Shown here: one piece after another, positions 6,787 to 12,863 of the stretch
Position numbering within the stretch: the stretch's first letter is position 1
How the letters are laid out: each line of letters starts with the position of its first letter
Origin: an uncultured Clostridium sp.
Lineage (GTDB): Bacteria > Bacillota > Clostridia > TANB77 > CAG-508
Direction of reading: 5' to 3'
NCBI GenBank assembly: GCA_958413095.1
Contig: CATYUF010000047.1
Coordinates: forward strand, 1 to 12,916
DNA length: 12,916 nucleotides
Made by a program: the position numbers and the translations under genes
Notes under the pieces: generated by a model
What the model saw: only the letters and a program-made list of their open reading frames with translations
Told to the model about the DNA's origin: nothing
Databases searched by the model: none

Positions 6787-6933
6787 AATTTTTCACCTCC
6801 TATCAATATAATTTATTTATATTAAATTTTATTTTAATCATTCTATAAATTCTCTATCTCTAAAGATACCTAAATATTTAAACACTATATTAATTTATCT
6901 AGGCTTTATTAAATAATTTAGCTTTACTTTAAT

Positions 6934-7848
6934 CTATTCTGAATCTCTTAGTCTCTCTTCCTCTTTTTCTAATTTCTCCAATTCTTCTAATTCTTTTTTA
7001 TGTTCTATTTCTTCTGAATCTATTTTTTCTTGCCCTATATCCTTTATTACTTTTATATCTTTTGCATCATATTTCCTATAAATATATGAATCACCATCTT
7101 TAATTTTAACTCTTACTCTTTCTTTTAAAGTTTCTATTGACTCTATCTCGCCTTCTCCTTCTTCTGTTTCTACAATAGCTCCTATATTAGGTAATTTTTT
7201 TAGTTTCTCTTCATATACATCATTCTCATATTTTAGACAACACATTAATCTACCACAATTACCTGATATTTTTGAAGGATTTAATGAAATATTTTGTTCC
7301 TTTGCCATCTTTATTGATACTGCTTCAAAGTCACTCAAAAATGTGCAACAGCAAAGTTCTCTTCCACAAACTCCATTTCCTCCAATTTTTTTAACTTCAT
7401 CTCTTACACCTATTTGTCTTAATTCTATTCTTGTTTTATATATTGCAGCTAAATCTTTTACTAGCTCTCTGAAATCTATTCTTCCATCAGCAGTGAAATA
7501 AAATAAAATTTTGCTATTGTCAAATTTATATTCTACATCTGTTAATGTCATTTTTAATTTATGTTCTTTTATTTTCTTTTTACATACTTCAAAAGCTTTC
7601 TTTTCTATTTCCTTGCATTCATTATAATGTTTGTGGTCTTTATTGTTTGCTATTCTTATAATCTTTTTTAGTGGTGCTATTATCTTTTCATCATTTACAA
7701 ATCTATTAGGAATTACAACTTCACCATATTCTTCTCCTTGCGTTGTTTCTACAATAACTTTGTCACCTTTTTTTAATTTTAAGTTTTTAGGATTAAAAAA
7801 ATATATTTTTCCTAATTTTTTAAATCTTACCCCTATGATATTTTTCAA
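6934..7848 (-). CDS. ricT: PSP1-domain protein RicT (YaaT), RNase Y specificity factor
   Basis: In Bacillus subtilis RicT joins RicA and RicF in a complex that binds Fe-S clusters and steers RNase Y to certain mRNAs; mutants also fail in sporulation, competence and biofilm formation. The product shows GVRFKKLGKIYFF (residues 6-18), VIVETTQGEEYGEVV (31-45) and the cysteine core C161GRELC166C167C168 and C198GRLMC203C204. These match the Fe-S ligands of the family. A charged, coiled-coil-like tail (about 280-304) is rich in Glu and Lys. I choose the TTG at 7848 (304 residues): a GGGAGG site lies 7 bases upstream and the start overlaps the holB stop (TTGA). A GTG at 7863 would add five residues but has no ribosome site. 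As in Bacillus, holB lies directly upstream. Confidence 0.93.
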   Translation of the reverse strand: MKNIIGVRFKKLGKIYFFNPKNLKLKKGDKVIVETTQGEEYGEVVIPNRFVNDEKIIAPLKKIIRIANNKDHKHYNECKEIEKKAFEVCKKKIKEHKLKMTLTDVEYKFDNSKILFYFTADGRIDFRELVKDLAAIYKTRIELRQIGVRDEVKKIGGNGVCGRELCCCTFLSDFEAVSIKMAKEQNISLNPSKISGNCGRLMCCLKYENDVYEEKLKKLPNIGAIVETEEGEGEIESIETLKERVRVKIKDGDSYIYRKYDAKDIKVIKDIGQEKIDSEEIEHKKELEELEKLEKEEERLRDSE

Positions 7849-8735
7849 TTTACATCCTCCCACATATTAAATAGCATATTATCTATACTCATATCATAAT
7901 TTGCATTTTGCTTTATTCTTGTTTTTGTTTCTTCTACAATATTTATACATTTTATATATTCGTAATCTGTTTTTGCTAATTTTATTAATATTACATTTAT
8001 ATATTCTAAGATATCAAATATTTCTTCTTTTGATTTATATAATATTTCAGACATATTTAAAATATCAATAATACTTTTTTGCGTTAGGCTTTTTATTATT
8101 AATTCAATTTTCTCATATTGTTCCTTTTTATCTTTTAGTAATATTGCCTTTCCTATGCTCCCTTGAAACATTTCTAACATATTTGTACTAATGTCTTTTA
8201 ATTCATATTTTTCTTCTAAATATTTTCTTATTTTTTCATCTTCTATTTTCGAAAAATGGATTATCATACATCTAGATTTTATCGTACTTAAAAACATATT
8301 TTCATTTGAACCTATCAATATTATTGTACTATATTCAGGTGGTTCTTCTAAAGTTTTTAATAGACAATTTTGTGCTTCTGTTGTCATTTTATCTGCATCA
8401 TTTATTATATAAACTTTTTTATCAGAAATTATTGGTTTTTCTTGGATTTTTCTTTGTATATATCTTATCTGTTCTATTTTTACACTATTTCCATCAGGTT
8501 CAATATATAAGAAATCTGGGTTATTATTTGTATCAAATTCTATACATGATTTACACGTATTACAATATTTATTATCACTAATACATAATAACATTTTTGC
8601 AAATTCTTTTGCTATTTCTTTTTTTCCAATCCCCTCAATTCCTACAAATAAATAACTATGTGATGTTTTTTTATCTTTTACTGATTTATATAGTGTTTCT
8701 TTTATTTTATCATTACCAATAATTTTATCAAACAT
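7845..8735 (-). CDS. holB: DNA polymerase III, delta' subunit
   Basis: The delta' subunit is part of the clamp loader that places the beta sliding clamp on primed DNA. The 296-residue AAA+ protein has HSYLFVGIEGIGKKEIA (residues 26-42), a P-loop in which the usual Ser/Thr after GK is Lys39, so ATP hydrolysis is unlikely, as is common for delta'. Zinc-module cysteines are C51, C58, C61 and C64. KVYIINDADKMTTEAQNCLL (107-126) is the Walker B region. KTLEEPPE (127-134) and the sensor motif SRC (154-156) follow. The start lies 2 bases after the lepB stop, with AAGGAG inside the last lepB codons, and the stop overlaps ricT: one co-translated lepB-holB-ricT operon. Confidence 0.95.
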   Translation of the reverse strand: MFDKIIGNDKIKETLYKSVKDKKTSHSYLFVGIEGIGKKEIAKEFAKMLLCISDNKYCNTCKSCIEFDTNNNPDFLYIEPDGNSVKIEQIRYIQRKIQEKPIISDKKVYIINDADKMTTEAQNCLLKTLEEPPEYSTIILIGSNENMFLSTIKSRCMIIHFSKIEDEKIRKYLEEKYELKDISTNMLEMFQGSIGKAILLKDKKEQYEKIELIIKSLTQKSIIDILNMSEILYKSKEEIFDILEYINVILIKLAKTDYEYIKCINIVEETKTRIKQNANYDMSIDNMLFNMWEDVN

Positions 8736-8737
8736 CT

Positions 8738-9382
8738 TTACTCCTTATCTACTTTTCCCCAAAGATTAAGTGGCCATATTCTTATTGCAACTTTGCTTTC
8801 TATTTTTTCTAGTGGAATACATCCAAAAGCTCTACAGTCTGTACTATGACTTCTATTATCTCCCATAGCGAAAATGCAATTTTCAGGTACTATGAAATCT
8901 CTAAATCCTACTTCTCCTACATCTGTTACAATTCCAGCTTGTAAATATTTTTCTTCAAGCTCCTTGTCGTTTATATAAACTTTTCCATCTTTTATCTGAA
9001 CATGTTCTCCGGGAAGTGCTATAACTCTTTTTATATAGCTGTCTTTACCTATTTCTAAAACATATTTAGTAAATTTTCCAAATATAGTTTTTGGCTCATT
9101 TTCATATTTTGCTATTGGATTACTTTGGTCTATTTCAGCTTCTATATATTTCGTTTTACTTGGTGCTTCAAAAGTTATTATATCTCCTCTTTCAGGTAAA
9201 GTTTTTGTGGTTCTTCCCCAACGATTTAACCATAACCTTTGGTCTTCTACTAATGTAGGATACATCGATACTTGTTGTACTATTGTTGGAGTTCCTATAA
9301 AATATCTAAATAATAATGCTAATACTATAGCAATGATTATGCAATACACCCATTCTAGTGCGTTTTTTATCTTTGGATTCAA
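8738..9382 (-). CDS. lepB: Signal peptidase I
   Basis: A membrane-bound serine protease that removes signal peptides from secreted proteins outside the cytoplasmic membrane. Of its 214 residues, an N-terminal membrane anchor lies at about 11-30 (VYCIIIAIVLALLF). Catalytic Ser39 lies in VSMYPTL and the general base Lys118 in YIKRVIALPGE. The conserved GDNRSHSTDCRAFG is at 174-187; Cys183 stands where most homologues have Ser. An insertion of about 30 residues between Ser39 and Lys118 (about 65-110) is within the family's range. The start is TTG at 9382 with an AGGAG site about 8 bases upstream; no ATG fits better. It is first in the lepB-holB-ricT operon, with a promoter at 9424-9452. Confidence 0.95.
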   Translation of the reverse strand: MNPKIKNALEWVYCIIIAIVLALLFRYFIGTPTIVQQVSMYPTLVEDQRLWLNRWGRTTKTLPERGDIITFEAPSKTKYIEAEIDQSNPIAKYENEPKTIFGKFTKYVLEIGKDSYIKRVIALPGEHVQIKDGKVYINDKELEEKYLQAGIVTDVGEVGFRDFIVPENCIFAMGDNRSHSTDCRAFGCIPLEKIESKVAIRIWPLNLWGKVDKE

Positions 9383-9423
9383 ATTAATCTCTCCTATCTT
9401 TTATATCTTTTTTTAACCATTTT

Positions 9424-9452
9424 ATTATACATTATAATTTTATTTTTTTCAA
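9424..9452 (-). promoter_or_regulatory. Promoter of the lepB-holB-ricT operon
   Basis: On the minus strand, TTGAAA (9447-9452), a 17-base spacer and TATAAT (9424-9429) lie about 40 bases before lepB. No hairpin terminator was seen between this promoter and the upstream ribbon-helix-helix gene, so some read-through into lepB is likely. Confidence 0.75.
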
Positions 9453-9459
9453 CAAAATA

Positions 9460-9807
9460 TTAAGATTTTAATCGATTATCATATTTCTCTAGACCTTCTT
9501 TAATAGCAATATTTACTAATTTTGTTATAGAAATCCCATATTTTTGTCTCATATCTTCTAATTTTTCATACATAGATTCTCTTATAATTATAGATCTTGC
9601 AATGTTTATATCCTCTTTATTTTTCTTATATATAATAATTTTATCTTCTATGTTAAATTCATCTATACATGCATCTATTATTTTATTTACTGAAGCTTCT
9701 AATTCATTTTTTGCAATTTCTTTTATACGATCATATAGCCCACTTTCAATTTCAGTAGATTTTTTCACCCATTCTTCTTTTGTATAAAATCTATCATACC
9801 ATTTCAT
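9460..9807 (-). CDS. Tandem ribbon-helix-helix DNA-binding protein (putative regulator)
   Basis: I do not recognise a named family. The 115-residue protein shows two stretches with the ribbon-helix-helix pattern of a short strand and two amphipathic helices. The first is about residues 17-50 (STEIESGLYDRIKEIAK, then SVNKIIDACIDEF). The second is about 71-109 (RSIIIRESMYEKLEDMRQ, then ISITKLVNIAIKEGLEKY). Two such units in one chain would fold as a built-in dimer. An AAGGAG site supports the ATG at 9807. Its promoter -10 box lies inside a perfect palindrome, typical of autorepression. It is divergent from the retroelement operon, 194 bases away, so it could also control that operon. An alternative is a plasmid-type CopG or MobC-like accessory protein, but no partner gene supports that. 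The function is inferred. Confidence 0.65.
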   Translation of the reverse strand: MKWYDRFYTKEEWVKKSTEIESGLYDRIKEIAKNELEASVNKIIDACIDEFNIEDKIIIYKKNKEDINIARSIIIRESMYEKLEDMRQKYGISITKLVNIAIKEGLEKYDNRLKS

Positions 9808-9846
9808 ACTTTTCCATCTCCTTAAATTATATATAATTCCTACTAT

Positions 9847-9884
9847 TATGCTATGATTATAGCATATAACTATTATTGTTATAA
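9847..9884 (-). promoter_or_regulatory. Promoter with overlapping operator palindromes for the RHH gene
   Basis: The minus strand carries an extended -10 TGCTATAAT (TATAAT at 9856-9861) with a weak -35 TTATAA (9879-9884) at 17 bases. The -10 sits inside a perfect 8-base inverted repeat, TATGCTAT-GATT-ATAGCATA (9847-9866). A second repeat, TATAAC (9865-9870) and GTTATA (9878-9883), fills the spacer and -35. Bound protein would block this promoter, so autoregulation by the RHH protein is likely. Confidence 0.6.
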
Positions 9885-9940
9885 TATTCCAATTGGGTGT
9901 CTTTTATAACCTTTTATTCTTATTTTTTAATCTATTTAGG

Positions 9941-9969
9941 TTGACATTTTTTTACATTTATTGTATAAT
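9941..9969 (+). promoter_or_regulatory. Consensus promoter of the retroelement operon
   Basis: A perfect TTGACA (9941-9946), a 17-base spacer and a perfect TATAAT (9964-9969) lie 32 bases before the first gene of the operon. This is full housekeeping consensus, so the RT operon is probably well expressed unless repressed. It lies about 75 bases from the RHH operator, on the opposite strand. Confidence 0.88.
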
Positions 9970-10001
9970 TTGTTTATTCTACAAAAGAAAGGATTTTAAA
10001 T

Positions 10002-10421
10002 ATGGGAAAATTATTTAATACATATAAAAACTTAAAAATGAAAAATAGTGAAAAAATTTATTTATTTCAAAGTGGAATTTTTTATATTTTTTTAGATGAG
10101 GATGCAAAATTAATGTCTTCAATATTAAATTTAAAATTAACAAATTTATCACCAGAACTTGTAAAATGTGGATTTCCTGTTAGTTCACTAAATAAATACA
10201 CAAATATCTTTAATAATTTAAATTATGATGTAGAAATAGTGCAAAATAATAATACTAACAATACCATATCTACTAATAACTATATTAATAATCAAAATAT
10301 TTTAAAATTTCTTGAATTTGTTTCTTCTATATCACCTGACACTTTATCTATTACTGAAGCTTATGATTTATTAAACAAATTAAAAGAAGATTCCTTAAAC
10401 TTTTTAAACAAAACAATATGA
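10002..10421 (+). CDS. MutS domain I-like protein, DGR accessory gene
   Basis: A 139-residue protein resembling only the N-terminal mismatch-recognition domain of MutS. Residues about 17-80 have the MutS I pattern: EKIYLFQSGIFYIFLDEDAK (where MutS has a Phe-x-Glu stretch), then LMSSILNLKLT, then VKCGFPVSSLNKYTNIFNNL and YDVEIVQ. The last part parallels the MutS C-G-(V/F)-P-x-x-S/H-L-x-x-Y stretch. No ATPase, clamp or connector domain follows. An Asn/Thr-rich linker (about 81-98) leads to a short helical tail. I recall MutS-like accessory genes being reported with some diversity-generating retroelements, which fits its place before avd and the RT. It may bind mismatched or hybrid nucleic acid; that is inference. 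An AGAAAGGA site supports the ATG. Confidence 0.72.
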   Translation: MGKLFNTYKNLKMKNSEKIYLFQSGIFYIFLDEDAKLMSSILNLKLTNLSPELVKCGFPVSSLNKYTNIFNNLNYDVEIVQNNNTNNTISTNNYINNQNILKFLEFVSSISPDTLSITEAYDLLNKLKEDSLNFLNKTI

Positions 10422-10536
10422 TAAAAATCTCTTTACTTTTAAATTATTTATACATATTGTTTTTATTCTTGTATAAAATTTTTCTTAAAACTTTTATACT
10501 TTATATTTTTATAAATTTAATTATGAAAGGAATATC

Positions 10537-10896
10537 ATGGAAAAATCAAACGATAATTTAAAAATATATCAAAAATATTTAGAATTAATATATTACTCAA
10601 ATGATATAGTTAGAAAATATCCAAAAAGTGAAAATTTTACGCTTGTGCAAGAAATCAAAAATTCACTATATATAGGCTTACGAAATTTGATGTATGCCAT
10701 CAAAACTTTTAATAAAAAAGAAAAACTTAATTATTTAAATGAATTTGACACAAACATGAATCTTTTGAAAATTCATATAAGAATATCTTTTAAGTATAAG
10801 TACATCTCTTTACAAAACTATAATACTTGGAGCTCTTTAATAACAGATATTTGTAATATGTTAGGAGGTTGGATATCATCATGCCTAAAAAAATAA
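10537..10896 (+). CDS. avd: Avd-like DGR accessory protein (four-helix bundle)
   Basis: Avd proteins form positively charged pentameric barrels of four-helix subunits that bind the DGR reverse transcriptase and the template RNA and are needed for mutagenic retrohoming. The 119 residues fit the family (Bordetella Avd is about 128). The chain is predicted to be almost all helix, with the characteristic YYSNDIVRKYPKSENFTLVQ (residues 17-36), EIKNSLYIGLRNLMYA, and a last helix with TWSSLITDICNMLGGW (about 97-112). It is Lys-rich. A GAAAGGA site is 5 bases from the ATG. It follows the MutS-like gene by 115 bases and overlaps the RT by 16 bases; the RT ribosome site AGGAGG lies inside it. Recognition rests on size, pattern and context. 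Confidence 0.8.
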   Translation: MEKSNDNLKIYQKYLELIYYSNDIVRKYPKSENFTLVQEIKNSLYIGLRNLMYAIKTFNKKEKLNYLNEFDTNMNLLKIHIRISFKYKYISLQNYNTWSSLITDICNMLGGWISSCLKK

Positions 10897-11990
10897 AAAA
10901 TATCTTTCTTGAAAATCTAACCTTTGAAAAATTAATGCAAGCACATTATAGAGCAAAAAAACATAAGACATATAAAAATGAGGTAATTAAATTTGAATTT
11001 AATCTAGAAAATAATATTATCAATTTAATGAATAATTTAAGAAATGAAACATATCGTTTAGGTAAATATTATACTTTTAAAGTCTACGAGCCAAAAGAAA
11101 GATATATTCAAGCATTACCTTATAAAGATAGAATAGTTCATCAATGGTATGTTGAAGAATTTATCAAACCTCATATTTTGCCTAAATTTATCTCTTCAAC
11201 ATATGCTTGTTTACCAAATAAAGGTACTCATAGAGCAGTAGCTGATGTTCAGCATCAAATGCAAGTTCATAAAAGGAACAACAAAAACTTTTGGATATTA
11301 AAATGCGATATTAAAAAATTTTTTTATTCAATAAATCCATATATACTATTTAATATTATTAAAAGATTTTTTGCTGATTCATATTTTTTACATTTAACTC
11401 AAATTTTTATATTTAATGGTCCTATTGATAAATTAGCAGTTGGTATTCCTATTGGAAATTATACCAGTCAATTTTTTGCAAATATATATTTAAATGAATT
11501 AGATCAATATGTAAAAAGAGAATTAAAAATCAAATACTATACTAGATATATGGACGATTTTATACTAATTTTAAAAAATAAACAAGAATGTATATACATA
11601 AAAAAGAAAATCGAGACATTTCTAAAATCCAAGTTAAAACTAGAGTTAAATGATAAGTCTAGATATTACCCTTCCAAAATGGGTGTTAATTTTTGTGGAT
11701 ATAGAATTTTTCCAACACATAGATTATTAAGAACTTCTAGTAAGAAAAAAATAAATAAGAATATAAAAAAATGGAATTATCAATACAAAAATAAAAAATT
11801 AGATATTAACTCTGCAAATCAAAGTTTAAATTCTTGGATAGCTCATGCTTCTCACTCTAATTCTTTTTGTCTAACTCAGAAAGTTATAAATAAATGTGAT
11901 TTTATATATACAAATTCAACAGATTTAAAAATAGAAGAAAATTTAATTATTGATATAGAAAACTATAATAAACATATCCAAGATACATAA
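10881..11990 (+). CDS. Diversity-generating retroelement reverse transcriptase
   Basis: This RT copies the template repeat RNA into cDNA with frequent errors at adenines; the cDNA then replaces the variable repeat of the target gene. The product has 369 residues, the normal length for DGR RTs, without the maturase or endonuclease domains of group II introns. Catalytic residues are D143 in KCDIKKFFYSI (motif A) and Y223-M-D-D226. The DGR hallmark is IGNYTSQ (191-197), where group II introns have QGxxxSP. GYRIFPTHRLLR (273-284) lies in the thumb region. I choose ATG 10881: AGGAGG (10863-10868) lies 12 bases upstream, while a TTG at 10869 directly touches the AGGAGG and cannot be served by it. 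The overlap with avd suggests coupled translation. Confidence 0.95.
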   Translation: MPKKIKNIFLENLTFEKLMQAHYRAKKHKTYKNEVIKFEFNLENNIINLMNNLRNETYRLGKYYTFKVYEPKERYIQALPYKDRIVHQWYVEEFIKPHILPKFISSTYACLPNKGTHRAVADVQHQMQVHKRNNKNFWILKCDIKKFFYSINPYILFNIIKRFFADSYFLHLTQIFIFNGPIDKLAVGIPIGNYTSQFFANIYLNELDQYVKRELKIKYYTRYMDDFILILKNKQECIYIKKKIETFLKSKLKLELNDKSRYYPSKMGVNFCGYRIFPTHRLLRTSSKKKINKNIKKWNYQYKNKKLDINSANQSLNSWIAHASHSNSFCLTQKVINKCDFIYTNSTDLKIEENLIIDIENYNKHIQDT

Positions 11991-12086
11991 GAAAATCTAT
12001 CTCAGTCTTTTTAAAAGTAACTTTTACTTGTTGTATACGGAAAACTCTTATATATATTAGCCAAATGATTATTTTCCTACACAATA

Positions 12087-12135
12087 AAAATCAGTTACGT
12101 GGGAGGTATATGTATCCTTTTATGTAACTGATTTT
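12087..12135. terminator. Hairpin between the converging RT and template transcripts
   Basis: AAAATCAGTTAC (12087-12098) and GTAACTGATTTT (12124-12135) form a perfect 12-base stem with a 25-base loop. On the minus strand a T-run (GATTTTTATTG) follows, which suits the template transcript; on the plus strand TTTTATC suits the RT operon. The large loop is unusual for a terminator. The stretch 11991-12086 also contains a TAAAAGT-A-ACTTTTA palindrome (12012-12026) and no gene. Confidence 0.55.
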
Positions 12136-12409
12136 ATCTATATATAAACTTTTATAACTTTAAATTGCATAAGCTAGGATTTTCAACTCTTACTCAAACT
12201 AACTTACTATTAATGTGTTTATGACATAAAATCTAAGTTTATGCCAAAGGAATTAAACTTCTTTGATACAAATCCTGTTAGTAAATATCATTTTCTTTTC
12301 AAATACTTTTTTCATTTTACAGAATTTAAAAAGACTTAGCCTACCTCTCGAAAATATCCTTAAATATTTTCCATCTGGGATAGATTTCTTTATAAATCTT
12401 TGTGTATCG
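12136..12409 (-). ncRNA. Candidate 3' spacer of the DGR template RNA
   Basis: This 274-base stretch has no convincing open frame on either strand. It directly follows the template repeat in the template RNA, where the studied DGR RNA has a structured spacer that primes cDNA synthesis. Read on the minus strand, two hairpins lie next to the repeat: a 6-base stem at 12382-12399 (AGATTT/AAATCT) and an 8-base stem at 12350-12371 (GAAAATAT/ATATTTTC). A smaller palindrome is at 12218-12230. The role is inferred from position; the AT-rich base composition makes small hairpins cheap. Confidence 0.45.
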
Positions 12410-12561
12410 AAGTGCTAAGGAGCCAACACCGGGCGAAACGAATTGCTGCTGTTAGCATTGCCATTGTTGTTGTTGAAATAGAAGGTACCTGCATTGGTGT
12501 CATTGTAATTGCCCCCACGATTGAAGAACGGATTGTCTCCGTTAGGGAAGTTGGCGTACGC
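12410..12561 (-). repeat. DGR template repeat (TR)
   Basis: On the minus strand this 152-base segment is the adenine-rich, invariant template. It matches 12712-12863 at 135 of 152 positions, and all 17 differences are at TR adenines (8 A to G, 6 A to T, 3 A to C). Of 41 adenines, the 29 between repeat positions 10 and 97 include all 17 changed ones; 11 adenines in the last 55 bases are unchanged. Read in the frame of the target, TR has many AAC/AAT codons, including four in a row. Its G+C is about 48%, far above the surrounding AT-rich DNA. Past the repeat end, TR has C where VR has T (12409 versus 12711), consistent with an IMH*/IMH difference. Confidence 0.95.
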
Positions 12562-12711
12562 TACAGTTTAATCCCTATGTTTTATATTCTGATATATAAT
12601 TTTTATTCTTTTATTTTTACTTTGTTTTTTCTTAAAATTTTCCCGTATTCTATTTTTCTTCACTTCTAATCAGTGCCGAAATAAAGGTAAACAAGGTCCT
12701 AGGTCACATCA
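12562..12711 (-). other. 150-bp spacer between target gene and template repeat
   Basis: Read on the minus strand, this joins the end of the target gene to the start of the template. It holds no gene. A TTGTTT and several A/T-rich -10-like strings occur, but none pair at proper spacing, so I see no convincing promoter for a separate template RNA. A CCTAGG palindrome lies near 12699-12704. Confidence 0.45.
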
Positions 12712-12863
12712 AAGTGCTAAGGAGCCAACACCGGGCGAAACGAATTGCTGCTGTTAGCATTGCCATAGTGGTAGTAGAAACAGAAGGTACCTGCACTGGT
12801 GCCATTGAAAACGCCCCCACGATAGAAGAACGGACCGGCTCCGCCAGGGAAGTGGGCGTACGC
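12712..12863 (-). repeat. DGR variable repeat (VR)
   Basis: This copy of the 152-base repeat forms the last codons and stop of the target gene. Fourteen codons differ from the template-encoded ones and every change is non-synonymous: Asn to His, Gly, Tyr, Val or Ser; Asp to Ala or Gly; Tyr to Phe or Cys. All altered codons end in C or T, so no substitution at their first or second base can create a stop. The invariant end next to the stop (CGCCCGGTGTTGGCTCC and surroundings) is the likely IMH (initiation of mutagenic homing) element. Confidence 0.95.

Noticed and set aside
9460..9807. MobC or relaxosome accessory protein
   Set aside because: No relaxase, origin of transfer or other conjugation gene is visible nearby. 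A regulator role fits the operator over its own promoter better.
10869..10880. RT starting at the TTG at 10869
   Set aside because: The AGGAGG site directly touches this codon with no spacer, so the ATG at 10881 is the better start.
10881..11990. Group II intron or retron reverse transcriptase
   Set aside because: The motif is IGNYTSQ rather than QGxxxSP, there is no maturase domain, and TR/VR and Avd are present, all pointing to a DGR.
12400..12669. Plus-strand open frame of 89 codons over the template repeat
   Set aside because: It is the antisense of the template repeat. Its match to the second frame at 12714-12896 simply reflects the TR/VR duplication, and there is no ribosome site. The functional reading is on the minus strand.
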